From: Nocardia paucivorans NBRC 100373
GTDB taxonomy: Bacteria > Actinomycetota > Actinomycetes > Mycobacteriales > Mycobacteriaceae
Direction of reading: 5' to 3'
DNA: 64,000 nt
Assembly: GCF_000308675.1 (NCBI RefSeq)
Contig: NZ_BAGE01000038.1
Location: forward strand, 1 to 64,000
Shown: positions 7,288 to 15,745 of the stretch, piece by piece
Position numbering within the stretch: the stretch's first letter is position 1
Layout: each line of letters begins with the position of its first letter
Position numbers and translations under genes: made by a program
Notes under the pieces: model-generated
Told to the model about the DNA's origin: nothing
Database searches by the model: none
What the model saw: only the letters and a program-made list of their open reading frames with translations

Positions 7288-8190
7288 TCAGCGGGGGTGG
7301 GTGACCATTACCGGGCAGCGGGCGCGCTGGACGAGGGCATGGCTGGTGGAGCCGAGCAGGAGACTGCGGAATCCGCCGCGGCCCCGGCTGCCCACGACCA
7401 CGAGCTGAGCGGTTTCCGACCATTCGAGCAGATGCTGGCGTGGTGACGACGGGTAGACCCGTCGATGCACCGTGACCTCCGGGTACTGCTCCTGCCGGCC
7501 CGCCAGACGTTCGGCCAGGACCGCATGCTCGGCGGCGGCGAGATCCGCGACCGGGATTTCGATCATGGCGGTACTGGCGTATTCGGCGAAGATGAGATCA
7601 CTCCAGGTATGCACTGCCACCAGTTCGGCCTTGCGTTCGGCGGCTTCGGCGAAGGCGGCCGCCACCGCGGCGTCGCTGATGCGGCTGCCGTCGACACCGA
7701 CCACCACGGGACCGTTGTGTCGGCCGTCGGTTTCACGCACGGCGACGATATTGCCGTGGCCGTGGGCCGCGACCGACAGCGTTGTCGAACCCATGTGCGC
7801 GAGTGCGCCGCCGGGGCGCGAGCCCAATGCCACCAGATACGCGTCCTCGGACAATTCGATCAACAGGGCTGCCGGGCCGTCCTCCGAGAGCCGGGTCTCC
7901 ACTCGCAGATTCGGGTCGACCTCCTGTGCGAGCCGACGCGCGTCGGCCAGGACCGCCTCTCCGTGCGCGCGCAGGGTTTCGATCGCTTCGGGAATCATCG
8001 GTTGGTAGGCGACGAGCAGGGACCTGGCGGGGGTCACATTCATACCGTGGGCGAGCAACAGGCTGCGTCCACGTTGGACGGCGACCTCGGCGGCCCAGCG
8101 AACCGCCACGTCGGAGGCGGGAGAACCGTCGACCCCCACCACGACCGCGGCGGATACCAGCTGATGTGGATCCTCGACGTGTTCGCTCAT
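7288..8190 (-). CDS. Universal stress protein, tandem UspA domains
   Basis: This 300-residue cytoplasmic protein is built of two UspA domains (about 12-148 and 155-300). Each starts with the VVVGVDGS strand-loop. Domain 2 keeps the ATP-binding signature GSRGRGGFRSLLLGSTS. Domain 1 has a looser version, GSRPGGALAHMGSTT. Tandem Usp proteins in mycobacteria and Nocardia bind ATP or cAMP and rise under hypoxia or stationary phase. The ATG at 8190 was chosen because GAGGGG lies about 10 bases upstream, while the upstream frame extension is basic and unlike the family. It is convergent with the antiporter and divergent from the acetyltransferase gene. Confidence 0.85.
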   Translation of the reverse strand: MSEHVEDPHQLVSAAVVVGVDGSPASDVAVRWAAEVAVQRGRSLLLAHGMNVTPARSLLVAYQPMIPEAIETLRAHGEAVLADARRLAQEVDPNLRVETRLSEDGPAALLIELSEDAYLVALGSRPGGALAHMGSTTLSVAAHGHGNIVAVRETDGRHNGPVVVGVDGSRISDAAVAAAFAEAAERKAELVAVHTWSDLIFAEYASTAMIEIPVADLAAAEHAVLAERLAGRQEQYPEVTVHRRVYPSSPRQHLLEWSETAQLVVVGSRGRGGFRSLLLGSTSHALVQRARCPVMVTHPR

Positions 8191-8355
8191 GCCGGCGGTA
8201 TCCCCTCGACGGTCGCATCGAAACGTGGGGCCGGGTTCGCGGCGGGGTATGGTGCGTTTCACATATTCATCGCACGGCGTGTCACCTGCGATCTTTCCCC
8301 GCGGCGCGCCGGGAGGACACTTGTTCGTCCGGGCTTCTGTGTCGATCATGATCAC

Positions 8356-8859
8356 GTGTTGATATCGGATGGGGTCATCGGACTACGTCCCATCGAGGTC
8401 GCCGACGCCTCGGTGCATCTGGCCGAGGAGGACGGTGAAATACTGCGGCGGTTCTACGGGGGAGCGAATCCGGCGGCGAAAGTGACGGACTGTTTCCGTC
8501 GCTGTGCGGACGACTGGGCGGCCGACGCGCCGAACAAGGTGTTCATGGTGGTGGATACGACCGGACAACCGGTCGGCACGATGGCCATCGAACTCGCCCG
8601 GGATTTCCTGGCAGCTCGGCAGGCCAATGTGTGCTACGGGATATACCCGGCGCGACGGTATCGGGGATTGGGCGTGCGGGCACTGGTGTTGGCCTGCCGA
8701 TATCTCGCCCGAGACGATATGGCTGACGAGGCGGTATTGCGGATCCATCCGGACAACAAATTGGCGGTGGCGGTGGCGCATCGGGTGGGTTTCACCTATC
8801 ACCACAGCAGTGAGGACCCGGTGTACGGGAGGTTGGACTGGTTTCTTCAGGCGCTGTGA
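8356..8859 (+). CDS. GNAT-family N-acetyltransferase
   Basis: This 167-residue protein fits the RimJ/RimL-like GNAT pattern: an N-terminal LRPIEVADASVHLAEEDGE strand-helix, the substrate strand (VFMVVDTTGQPVGTMAIEL), and motif A around YPARRYRGLGVRALVLACRYL for the acetyl-CoA pyrophosphate. The late VLRIHPDNKLAVAVAHRVGF matches the NxxSxxVxxKxGF position. The substrate is unknown. The start is GTG at 8356 or TTG at 8359; no strong ribosome site is visible, so it may be leaderless. Its 3' end overlaps the convergent cyclase gene by 13 bp. Confidence 0.75.
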   Translation: MLISDGVIGLRPIEVADASVHLAEEDGEILRRFYGGANPAAKVTDCFRRCADDWAADAPNKVFMVVDTTGQPVGTMAIELARDFLAARQANVCYGIYPARRYRGLGVRALVLACRYLARDDMADEAVLRIHPDNKLAVAVAHRVGFTYHHSSEDPVYGRLDWFLQAL

Positions 8860-9932
8860 CCGGACCGGGCGGGAAATGGTAACGCGAGTGTCGCGGTGAC
8901 CAATCGGGTTCGGGTCGGGGCGGGAAGCGCGGTGAACAGCCGCGTCATGGCGGTGAGCGTGCCGGTGAGTTCGGTGCGACCGGATAGATAGGCGCGCTGG
9001 GCGGGAAGCGGGAGGTCGAAGAAGCCGTCGAAGAATACCGGTATCTCGGAGGGCGGCAGGGCGAGCAGGGCCCGGAGGCCGGCCAGGCGGAGACGATGCA
9101 CCGCGCGTGCCGTGGGAGGCCATGCGGAACGGCCCGCGGCGACCGTGTCGGCGGCGGACAGGGCGGCGGCGACGCTGTATCCGGTGGCCGGATGGAGGAA
9201 TGCGCCGGCCGCGCCGAAACGGGAACGGCTCGGGCGCCCGCCGGTCACCGGGAACCGGACGCGTTCGACGCGCTCGTCGCCGCGCACCGAGATGCCTCGG
9301 GCCCGTAGCCGGTGGTGGAGGCGTTGCGCGAGCGCTGCGGGAGAGGGTGCGGGGAGTCCGACCAGACAGGTTTCCTCGAACAGGGTGGTGCCGTCGCCCA
9401 GCGGGATGGCGTAGAGGAACGACGGTGGGTCGGTGGGGTCGGCGCCGTTGTCGGGACGCCAGTCCATGAACAGGGTCTCTTCGGCGTGGTCGAGAACCAG
9501 GCCGTAGGCGGTTTGTTCGGCTCGGTTCGGGGCGCGGGGCAGACCGCGGGCGTCGATGATGCGGTCGCCGCGGAGGACGGCGCCCGAGGCCAGTGTCACC
9601 GTGTGCCGGTCGAGTGCGGTCGCGCGGTCGGTGACGAGTTCTGCGCCCGTGATGTCCAGGGATTCCTGGAGCAGGCGGGTGTCGAAGACCGTGTAGGGGC
9701 GCGGGATTCGATGTGGCCGCCGGCCGTGGGCCGTCGGTTCGGGCATCGTCGTGGCGGTGACCGCCGGGTCGAGCCAGTCCGGCAATTCGTCCGCCCATGC
9801 CGCGTAGGTCGCGGTCCACCGGCGGCACGGGTTCGGGTCGACCACGGTGACCGCCATCCCTCGGACCAGACAGCGGTGGGCGAGGGCGCGACCGGCCGGG
9901 CCGAGCCCGCAGATGACGATATCGCTCACCAC
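8847..9932 (-). CDS. Lycopene cyclase-like FAD enzyme
   Basis: This protein of about 361 residues begins with a Rossmann FAD/NAD motif (DIVICGLGPAGRALAHRC). It contains segments of the CrtY/CrtL lycopene beta-cyclase family: FMDWRP, SFLYAIPLGDGTTLFEETCL and the FGAAGAFLHPATGYSVAAAL block. CrtY closes the ends of linear lycopene to beta-ionone rings, which leads to beta-carotene. The GTG at 9932 has GGAG a few bases before it; an ATG at 9965 or 9998 would add a non-conserved leader. No phytoene synthase or crtI lies next to it, so it must work with genes elsewhere, if it acts on carotenoids at all. Confidence 0.75.
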   Translation of the reverse strand: MVSDIVICGLGPAGRALAHRCLVRGMAVTVVDPNPCRRWTATYAAWADELPDWLDPAVTATTMPEPTAHGRRPHRIPRPYTVFDTRLLQESLDITGAELVTDRATALDRHTVTLASGAVLRGDRIIDARGLPRAPNRAEQTAYGLVLDHAEETLFMDWRPDNGADPTDPPSFLYAIPLGDGTTLFEETCLVGLPAPSPAALAQRLHHRLRARGISVRGDERVERVRFPVTGGRPSRSRFGAAGAFLHPATGYSVAAALSAADTVAAGRSAWPPTARAVHRLRLAGLRALLALPPSEIPVFFDGFFDLPLPAQRAYLSGRTELTGTLTAMTRLFTALPAPTRTRLVTATLALPFPARSGHSA

Positions 9933-10045
9933 GCCGCTCCGACTCGCGGGTGACGTCCGTGACATGGTTGCTCGTCGACCATTCTCGGATCGAACCATGG
10001 GATGCGGCTCGGGCGGGAACGACCCGCGGGGTCGGTGCCCGGACA

Positions 10046-10091
10046 CAGCCGTCGTTCGACGGGAATCGGTGGGCTCGTCGAACGACGGCTG
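10046..10091 (-). terminator. Long hairpin, probable terminator
   Basis: This is a perfect 16-bp inverted repeat (arms 10046-10061 and 10076-10091, CAGCCGTCGTTCGACG with its complement) with a 14-nt loop. It lies 14 bp beyond the stop of the secreted-protein gene at 10105. It has no clear U tract, as is common in actinomycetes. Confidence 0.65.
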
Positions 10092-10104
10092 CGGGACGGC
10101 TGGA

Positions 10105-11031
10105 TTACGACGTGGCGGAGGCGGGTGCGGCCGGGGTTTCGGCGGGTGGGGTTCCGTAAGGCGCAGCGGCCAGGCCCTCTGCCGCGCCGACGGCCCCACC
10201 GATGGCCGCGCCCAAGGCCAGCGCGGGGGCGGCGATGACCCCGTAGCCGATGGCTCCGCCCAGGATCGGGCCGATGAGCAGACCGATCGGCAGGAACGGT
10301 ATGCCCGCGACGAACCCGGCGACCGCGCCGACCACCGCGGAGGTGGCCGCCAAGGGCGAGGCCACCGTGGAACCGACCGAGGCGCCGATGGCGGCCGAAC
10401 CGAGGGTTTGGGCGGCGATACGGTCGGATCGGCTGCGTTCTATGCCGACCGAATCCAGGAAGGTGGCCAGATCGGCCTCGGCTTGGGCCGCGCCCTCGTT
10501 GATCGGCGTCGGGTCGATACCGGGGGGATCCATGACGATATTGCCGATGCGGAGTTTGCCCGGGGGCGCTTCGATCGGCTCGACGGCGGGCACCGGAACC
10601 GGCCCATGGAGTTGCCCCAAGGGGGCCAGGTAGCTCTGGTCCGGCATGGGCCGCGATACGGCGTCGGCGGTTTCGGTCGATGCCGGCGCTGCCGCGGTCG
10701 CGGCGAGAGGCGCGGCCGGCCGACCGGCGGGAACGTACGGGGCGGGGGTGGGCATACGGTGCAGCGGACCGACGGCGCTCTCGGATGCGGTGAGGGGGAG
10801 CGGCGCCGGGGTCGGTTCGAGGCCGAGATGGGTCACCGTATCGGCGACGACTCGGGTGACCGCGTCGGAGACGATCCGCGCCGGGTCGAGTTGTTCGACG
10901 GGAGGAGCGGGTTGGGGCGCCGCGTTGGCGGTGCCGCTACCGATCAACGCCATGACGAGCGGAAATGTGCCCGCCGCGACGATCGACCCAACCATGCGCC
11001 GTGGCGGAACGACAACGCTGTGTTTGCCCAT
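10105..11031 (-). CDS. Secreted/envelope protein with glycine-zipper tail
   Basis: This 308-residue protein of unknown function has a signal peptide (basic start, then VGSIVAAGTFPLVMALIGSG and cleavage near TANAAP, residues 35-38). A Pro/Ala-rich middle (about 38-165) follows. The C-terminal half (about 200-300) is rich in small residues with many GxxxG-like steps (GSAAIGASVGSTV, GGAIGYGVIAAP, GAAIGGAVGAAEG), which suggests packed hydrophobic helices. A second protein with a signal peptide and a glycine-rich tail occurs at 56740-57294. GAAAGG-type spacing upstream (GAAAGGCCAAC) supports the ATG at 11031. It is single, with its own terminator hairpin. Confidence 0.7.
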   Translation of the reverse strand: MGKHSVVVPPRRMVGSIVAAGTFPLVMALIGSGTANAAPQPAPPVEQLDPARIVSDAVTRVVADTVTHLGLEPTPAPLPLTASESAVGPLHRMPTPAPYVPAGRPAAPLAATAAAPASTETADAVSRPMPDQSYLAPLGQLHGPVPVPAVEPIEAPPGKLRIGNIVMDPPGIDPTPINEGAAQAEADLATFLDSVGIERSRSDRIAAQTLGSAAIGASVGSTVASPLAATSAVVGAVAGFVAGIPFLPIGLLIGPILGGAIGYGVIAAPALALGAAIGGAVGAAEGLAAAPYGTPPAETPAAPASATS

Positions 11032-11109
11032 GTTGGCCTTTCATCCAGGAGAAGTGCCGTGTCTGCTACGGCATTCGGACCCGGATGGGCCTGCGGATGG
11101 GCCATGTGC

Positions 11110-12567
11110 TCAGCCCGCCTTGTCACCGACCTCCGTGGCTCCGGTTCCGCTCGGTTCGCCGGTGCCCGATTTCGGTCGTCCGCGGTAGCCGAGGGAGCGG
11201 CGTAGCGCCGCCTGCTCGGCCGCGTCGTCGCCGACGCCGTTCACCGCCTCCAGCGCCAGTCGGGCGAACACCCACTGCTCGGTGGCCGCCATCTGGCCCC
11301 GGCTGCGGCCCAGGAAGGTGACGAACCATTGGATCACCGTGATGATCCGGCTGCGATAGCCGATCAGGTAGTACAGGTGCAGTGCCAGCCAGACCAACCA
11401 GGCCAGGAAGCCGCCGAACTCCAGTTTGCCGATCTGACAGACGGCGCTGAACCGGGAAACCGTCGCCATACTGCCCTTGTTGAAGTACCGGAACGGTTTG
11501 CGCTCCTGCGGTGTCTGGCCTTTCAGACCGGCCTTGATCTGTTTGGCGGCGTAGACGGCGCCCTGGATGGCGCCCTGGGCCTGGCCGGGCACCCCGGGAA
11601 CCGACATCAGATCACCCACCACGAAGACATTGGGGTGGCCCTTGATGGTGAGATCCGGTTCCACGATCACGCGGCCCGCCCGGTCGACCTCGGTGCCCTC
11701 GGAACGTTCGGCCAGCATTCGGCCCAGCGGGCTGGCCTGTACACCGGCCGACCACACTTTGCAGGCCGCTTCGATTCGGCGAACGGTGCCGTCGGCGTCC
11801 TTCACCGTGACCCCGCGGGCGTCGACATCGGTGACCATCGCGTTGAGCTGGATCTCCACCCCCATCCGCTCGAGTCGCCGTTGTGCCTTCCCACCGAGGT
11901 TGGGTCCCATGGGGGCGAGGACCGCGTCCGCGCCCTCCACCAGAATCACCCGCGCCTCACGCGGATCGATGTTGTGGAAGGTGCCTTCCAGGGTGCGATC
12001 GGACAGTTCGGCGATCTGACCGGCCAGCTCCACCCCGGTGGGACCCGCGCCGACCACCACGAAGGTGAGGAACCGTTCGCGTTCTTCCTGGGTGGTGGCC
12101 AGTTCCGCCTGTTCGAACGAGCCGAGGATGCGACCGCGCAATTCCAGGGCGTCGTCGATGGTCTTCATGCCGGGGGCGAAGGTGGCGAAATGATCGTTGC
12201 CGAAATAGGACTGTTGCGCGCCGGTGGCCACGATGAGGCTGTCGAACGATGTGACGGTGTCGCGTGCGAGCAGCCGTGAGGTGACGGTGCGGGCCTGGAG
12301 GTCGATATCGATGACCTCGCCCAGCAGTACCCGGGCGTTTTTCTGTTTGCGTAGTACCAGCCGGGTGGCCGGGGCGATTTCGCCGACCGACAGGATGCCG
12401 GTGGCCACCTGGTAGAGCAGCGGCTGGAACAGGTGGGTGGAGGTCTTGGAGATGAGGGTGACGTCGACGTCGGCGTTCGCGAGCTGCTTGGTCCCGAACA
12501 GGCCGCCGAAACCGGAGCCGATCACCACCACCCGATGCCGGTGGTTTCCGACAGGTTCAGTGCTCAT
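11110..12567 (-). CDS. ndh: Type II NADH dehydrogenase (NDH-2)
   Basis: This 485-residue enzyme passes electrons from NADH to menaquinone without pumping protons and sits on the inner face of the membrane. The FAD Rossmann motif is near the start (VVVIGSGFGGLFGTKQL). The NADH-binding motif is in the middle (TFVVVGAGPTGVELAGQIAE) and the late FAD motif is VFVVGDLMSVPGVPGQAQGA. The hydrophobic C-terminal segment FLAWLVWLALHLYYLIGYR anchors the protein and helps form the quinone site. Length and order match mycobacterial Ndh. It is divergent from the P450 gene across about 180 bp. Confidence 0.92.
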   Translation of the reverse strand: MSTEPVGNHRHRVVVIGSGFGGLFGTKQLANADVDVTLISKTSTHLFQPLLYQVATGILSVGEIAPATRLVLRKQKNARVLLGEVIDIDLQARTVTSRLLARDTVTSFDSLIVATGAQQSYFGNDHFATFAPGMKTIDDALELRGRILGSFEQAELATTQEERERFLTFVVVGAGPTGVELAGQIAELSDRTLEGTFHNIDPREARVILVEGADAVLAPMGPNLGGKAQRRLERMGVEIQLNAMVTDVDARGVTVKDADGTVRRIEAACKVWSAGVQASPLGRMLAERSEGTEVDRAGRVIVEPDLTIKGHPNVFVVGDLMSVPGVPGQAQGAIQGAVYAAKQIKAGLKGQTPQERKPFRYFNKGSMATVSRFSAVCQIGKLEFGGFLAWLVWLALHLYYLIGYRSRIITVIQWFVTFLGRSRGQMAATEQWVFARLALEAVNGVGDDAAEQAALRRSLGYRGRPKSGTGEPSGTGATEVGDKAG

Positions 12568-12747
12568 CGTCGCTCCTCGCCAGACCGGGCGGTGTCCCGG
12601 TGATCATCTGCGGACACCGCTCACGGTAGTCGTCCGGGCGAGGAGCGTCACGGGCGGACTGGGCCGACGTGACGGCGATTCGGTGGAATGAGTGAGACGT
12701 GTGACACAAAGAGAATACGATGGACTCTATATCTCAGGAGGTTCGTC

Positions 12748-14229
12748 ATGGTCACCGTGGACCGTGCCGCGTCCGTGTCACGCGCACACATCGATACCGA
12801 GAATTGGTCGCTCATCGAGCCGCCCCGCACGAGTGTGATCGACCGGCTTCTCGCCCGGACACCGGAGAGACCGCGAACCCTGGCCACCCCGCCACAGGGT
12901 AGTGACACCCGCGCGATCCGCGGCGACGCCGGCCTGCCCTATGTGGGCCGCAGCCTGCACTTCATGCGATGGGGGCCGGCGGAGATGATGGACCGCTACC
13001 GCCGCTACGGACCGGTGACCCTCAACAGCGGGATGGGTTTGGATCGGGTCTTCGCCGCGGGCCCGGAGGCGCTCGACGAGGTGCTGGGCCGGCGCCGTCG
13101 GGACTTCGGGCAGGGTTGGGACTACTTCATCGGTCCCTTCTTCCGGCGTGGACTGCTCCTGCTCGAGTTCGACGAGCACATGTTCCACCGGCGGATCATG
13201 CAGCAGGCGTTCACCCGGGAACGGCTCGAGGCGCATCTGGCCGAACTCACCCCCGTCGTCCGTTCCACGATAGAGCGCTGGGTACCACCCGGCCGCGGTG
13301 CGAGCGCCACGGTGCGGTTGTTCCCCGCCATCAAGGAGATGGCCCTCGACATCGCCGGGGAAACCTTCATGGATGTCGAGGTCGGTGAACAACGACGCGC
13401 CCTCACCAAGGCGTTCGTGGCGTGCACCCATGCCGGACTGGCGATCGTCCGGTATCCGCTGCCCGTCGGAAAGTGGGGAGCCGGGATCCGGGGGCGCAAG
13501 GTCCTGGAGGACTACTTCTACTCGATGCTGCCGGAGAAGCGGCGCAGCGACGCCCCGGACTTCTTCTCCGGGCTGTGCCACGCGCGCACCGAGGACGGTG
13601 AGATGTTCAGCGATGCCGACGTGGTCAACCATATGATCTTCCTGATCATGGCGGCCCACGACACCAGCACCACCACGGCCACCGCCGTCGCCTACTACCT
13701 GGGCAAACATCCGGAGTGGCAGGAGAAGGTGCGCGAAGAGGTGCGGGCGTTGGACTCCGAGGGGGGTATCCCGACCATCGCCGACCTGGATCGTCTGCGC
13801 AATCTGGATCTGGTGCTGAAGGAGAGCCTGCGATTGATGCCGCCGGTGCCGGGAATGGTGCGCCGGGCCGTGCGCGATACCGAGATCCTCGGTCACTATG
13901 TGCCCGCGGGCACCCCGGTCGACCTCGCCTATCAGGTCAATCATCTGCTGCCCGAATATTGGACCGACCCCGAGGTTTTCGATCCGGAGCGGTTCGGCGA
14001 GGCGCGGCGCGAGGACAAATCGCATCGGCTGGCGTGGATGCCGTTCGGCGCGGGGGCGCACAAGTGCATCGGCATGCACTTCGGCAGCTTCGAGGTGAAG
14101 ACCATCATCTCCGCCATGGTGCGCGACTACCGCTGGCATATCCCCGACACCTACCGAATGCCCTGGGGATTCAGCACCATACCGTATCCGCGCGACAATG
14201 CCCCGCTGCATCTGCAGCGGATCACCTGA
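12748..14229 (+). CDS. Cytochrome P450
   Basis: This 493-residue haem monooxygenase shows the I-helix oxygen-binding motif AAHDTSTTTATA, the K-helix ExxR (ESLR in VLKESLRLMPPVPG), the PERF-type segment (FDPERFGEA) and the haem-Cys loop PFGAGAHKCIGMHF. An alkyl or steroid-like substrate is typical for this mycobacterial-style class (CYP51/CYP136-like architecture), but I cannot assign one. The ATG at 12748 is placed by the perfect AGGAGG at 12736-12741. No ferredoxin gene is adjacent, so electrons must come from a partner elsewhere. The stop is followed by a strong hairpin shared with the convergent gene. Confidence 0.9.
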   Translation: MVTVDRAASVSRAHIDTENWSLIEPPRTSVIDRLLARTPERPRTLATPPQGSDTRAIRGDAGLPYVGRSLHFMRWGPAEMMDRYRRYGPVTLNSGMGLDRVFAAGPEALDEVLGRRRRDFGQGWDYFIGPFFRRGLLLLEFDEHMFHRRIMQQAFTRERLEAHLAELTPVVRSTIERWVPPGRGASATVRLFPAIKEMALDIAGETFMDVEVGEQRRALTKAFVACTHAGLAIVRYPLPVGKWGAGIRGRKVLEDYFYSMLPEKRRSDAPDFFSGLCHARTEDGEMFSDADVVNHMIFLIMAAHDTSTTTATAVAYYLGKHPEWQEKVREEVRALDSEGGIPTIADLDRLRNLDLVLKESLRLMPPVPGMVRRAVRDTEILGHYVPAGTPVDLAYQVNHLLPEYWTDPEVFDPERFGEARREDKSHRLAWMPFGAGAHKCIGMHFGSFEVKTIISAMVRDYRWHIPDTYRMPWGFSTIPYPRDNAPLHLQRIT

Positions 14230-14258
14230 AACAGCGGATCCCGCGCCGAATATGCGAC

Positions 14259-14292
14259 GGGGCCGGTCTCCCGTGTACGGGAAACCGGCCCC
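14259..14292. terminator. Hairpin between convergent genes
   Basis: Arms GGGGCCGGTCTCCCGT and ACGGGAAACCGGCCCC pair at 15 of 16 positions around a 2-nt centre. It lies between the P450 stop and the stop of the convergent beta-lactamase-like gene, so it can terminate both. Confidence 0.75.
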
Positions 14293-14325
14293 GTGTCCGT
14301 CTCGGCGGTGGTGCGTGTGCGGGAA

Positions 14326-15219
14326 TCAGCGTCCGGCGAGCAGGATCTCGGCGACCCGGGTATCGGTGGCCGACCCCTCCGCGTAACCGCCCTCCCGGCC
14401 CATGGCGGTCATGATCGCGAGCGTGTAGCGCTCACCGGGACCGGCGAAACCGACCGAGTTGACCACCCAGCCGTCCTGTTCCTCCGACCAGCCGTTCTTC
14501 AGACCGGGCCGCATGGCCGCGCCCGCGCCCCAGACACCCCAATGCTGGTTGTGGTCGACCGACCTCATCCGGTCGATCAGATAGTTGCGATCGTCGGGGT
14601 GCATTCGGTCCAGGACATGCGACATCAACCGGTCCAGGTCGGCGGCGGTGCACTTCTGGAACGCCCAGTGCGGTCCGGGTCCGCTGGGGTTGGGTTGCGG
14701 GGCCAGACTCGTCATCCCATTGGCGCGGAAGGCATTGTTGAACGCCATCCGGTCCATACCCGCGTATTTGTTCCAGAGCAGGTCGGCGGCCTGGTCGTTG
14801 GAGGTGGCCAGCATCGACTCGATCAGGCCGCGATCCTCCGGGGGTAGGTTGATCGCCCCGACCCGAGCCCGATTCAACAGATCGGAGGCAATGGCGAGTT
14901 TGATGGTGGAGGCGGTCCACACCATGTCCTCGGCGTGATTGTTGGCGTAGACCGCGCCGGTCTGCCGATCACGCAGCACATAGCCGGTTACGCCGGGGCG
15001 GGACGCGAGATAGGCGTTGGCGTTCTCGATTCGCGCGGCCATATCGCAGTCGAAGCCGTGGGCGCAGCCCTGGGTGAGCGCGGGCGGTGCGGCGGCGGCG
15101 TGAGGATGGGCGATCGGAGCGCCGGTGACAGCCATCGCGGCGGCCGCGACAACACATGCGGACGCGGCGAGACGGGGAGCGGCCTCGGTGACAGACAGGT
15201 AACGCACGAGCGTACACAT
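14326..15219 (-). CDS. Secreted class A beta-lactamase-like serine hydrolase
   Basis: This protein of about 297 residues has a hydrophobic signal sequence ending near AHPHAAAAP. The active-site series of penicillin-recognising enzymes is recognisable but relaxed: S-x-x-K in TASTIKLAIA, SND in LATSNDQAADLL for the SDN loop, and KNG in RPGLKNGWSEEQ where true beta-lactamases have KTG. Such proteins are common in mycobacteria and Nocardia and may be carboxypeptidases or penicillin-binding hydrolases rather than resistance enzymes. The start is uncertain: the ATG at 15219 has only a weak GGCGG before it. The disulfide pair CAHGFDC near the mature N-terminus fits an exported protein. Confidence 0.7.
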   Translation of the reverse strand: MCTLVRYLSVTEAAPRLAASACVVAAAAMAVTGAPIAHPHAAAAPPALTQGCAHGFDCDMAARIENANAYLASRPGVTGYVLRDRQTGAVYANNHAEDMVWTASTIKLAIASDLLNRARVGAINLPPEDRGLIESMLATSNDQAADLLWNKYAGMDRMAFNNAFRANGMTSLAPQPNPSGPGPHWAFQKCTAADLDRLMSHVLDRMHPDDRNYLIDRMRSVDHNQHWGVWGAGAAMRPGLKNGWSEEQDGWVVNSVGFAGPGERYTLAIMTAMGREGGYAEGSATDTRVAEILLAGR

Positions 15220-15274
15220 TGGCACACCGCCGTCCGCCACGCATGTTTTCGAGGTGAACGAGGTTGCAGCACGC

Positions 15275-15481
15275 TCAGCGATGGGCCGCGGGGGCCTGCG
15301 CCACGGTGCGCCCGTTGAGTCGGTGACAATGTTCGAATGCCTCGGTGTGTCGATCGCGCGGCCACCAGTGCACCACCACATCGCGCCCGTAGTGGCGTGA
15401 ATTGACCAACTCCCACCGGTCGCCGACCCGACGGACGGTGAATCCATCTTTCGGGACCAGGGGGATCACCATCGCATCCAT
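15275..15481 (-). CDS. Small hypothetical protein
   Basis: This 68-residue protein has a plausible fold (DGFTVRRVGDRWELVNSRH, then VVVHWWPRDRHTEAFEHCHRLNG) and no homologue I can name. There is no signal peptide or membrane segment. The ATG at 15481 is the first that leaves the folded part intact; the longer frame upstream (to 15763) is Pro/Arg-rich and looks non-coding. The ribosome site is poor. It could share transcription with the downstream beta-lactamase-like gene, 55 bp away. Confidence 0.4.
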   Translation of the reverse strand: MDAMVIPLVPKDGFTVRRVGDRWELVNSRHYGRDVVVHWWPRDRHTEAFEHCHRLNGRTVAQAPAAHR

Positions 15482-15745
15482 GAGCGTGAACCAGCCTTTC
15501 GCGCAAACCCCGACTTCCCCTCCCGGGGCAGCACTGTGGCACAGCGTCCGGGCGAAATCGCCACGACACGACCGAGTGTCGGCGTCGCATGTGGGACAAG
15601 TCACGTGCGAGTGCGCCGATTTCGGGTATAGGGGACCGGGGGCGCGAGAGCGGTTGCCGGGTGGCGGGCGTATAACGGTTGGACGATGCGCCCGCGGTTC
15701 GGGCGCGGAGGGTGGTGATCGTCGAGACCGGAGGAAAGGGCACGT

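Noticed and set aside
14326..15219. Annotation as an antibiotic-resistance beta-lactamase.
   Set aside because: KNG replaces KTG and SND replaces SDN, so hydrolysis of beta-lactams cannot be claimed.
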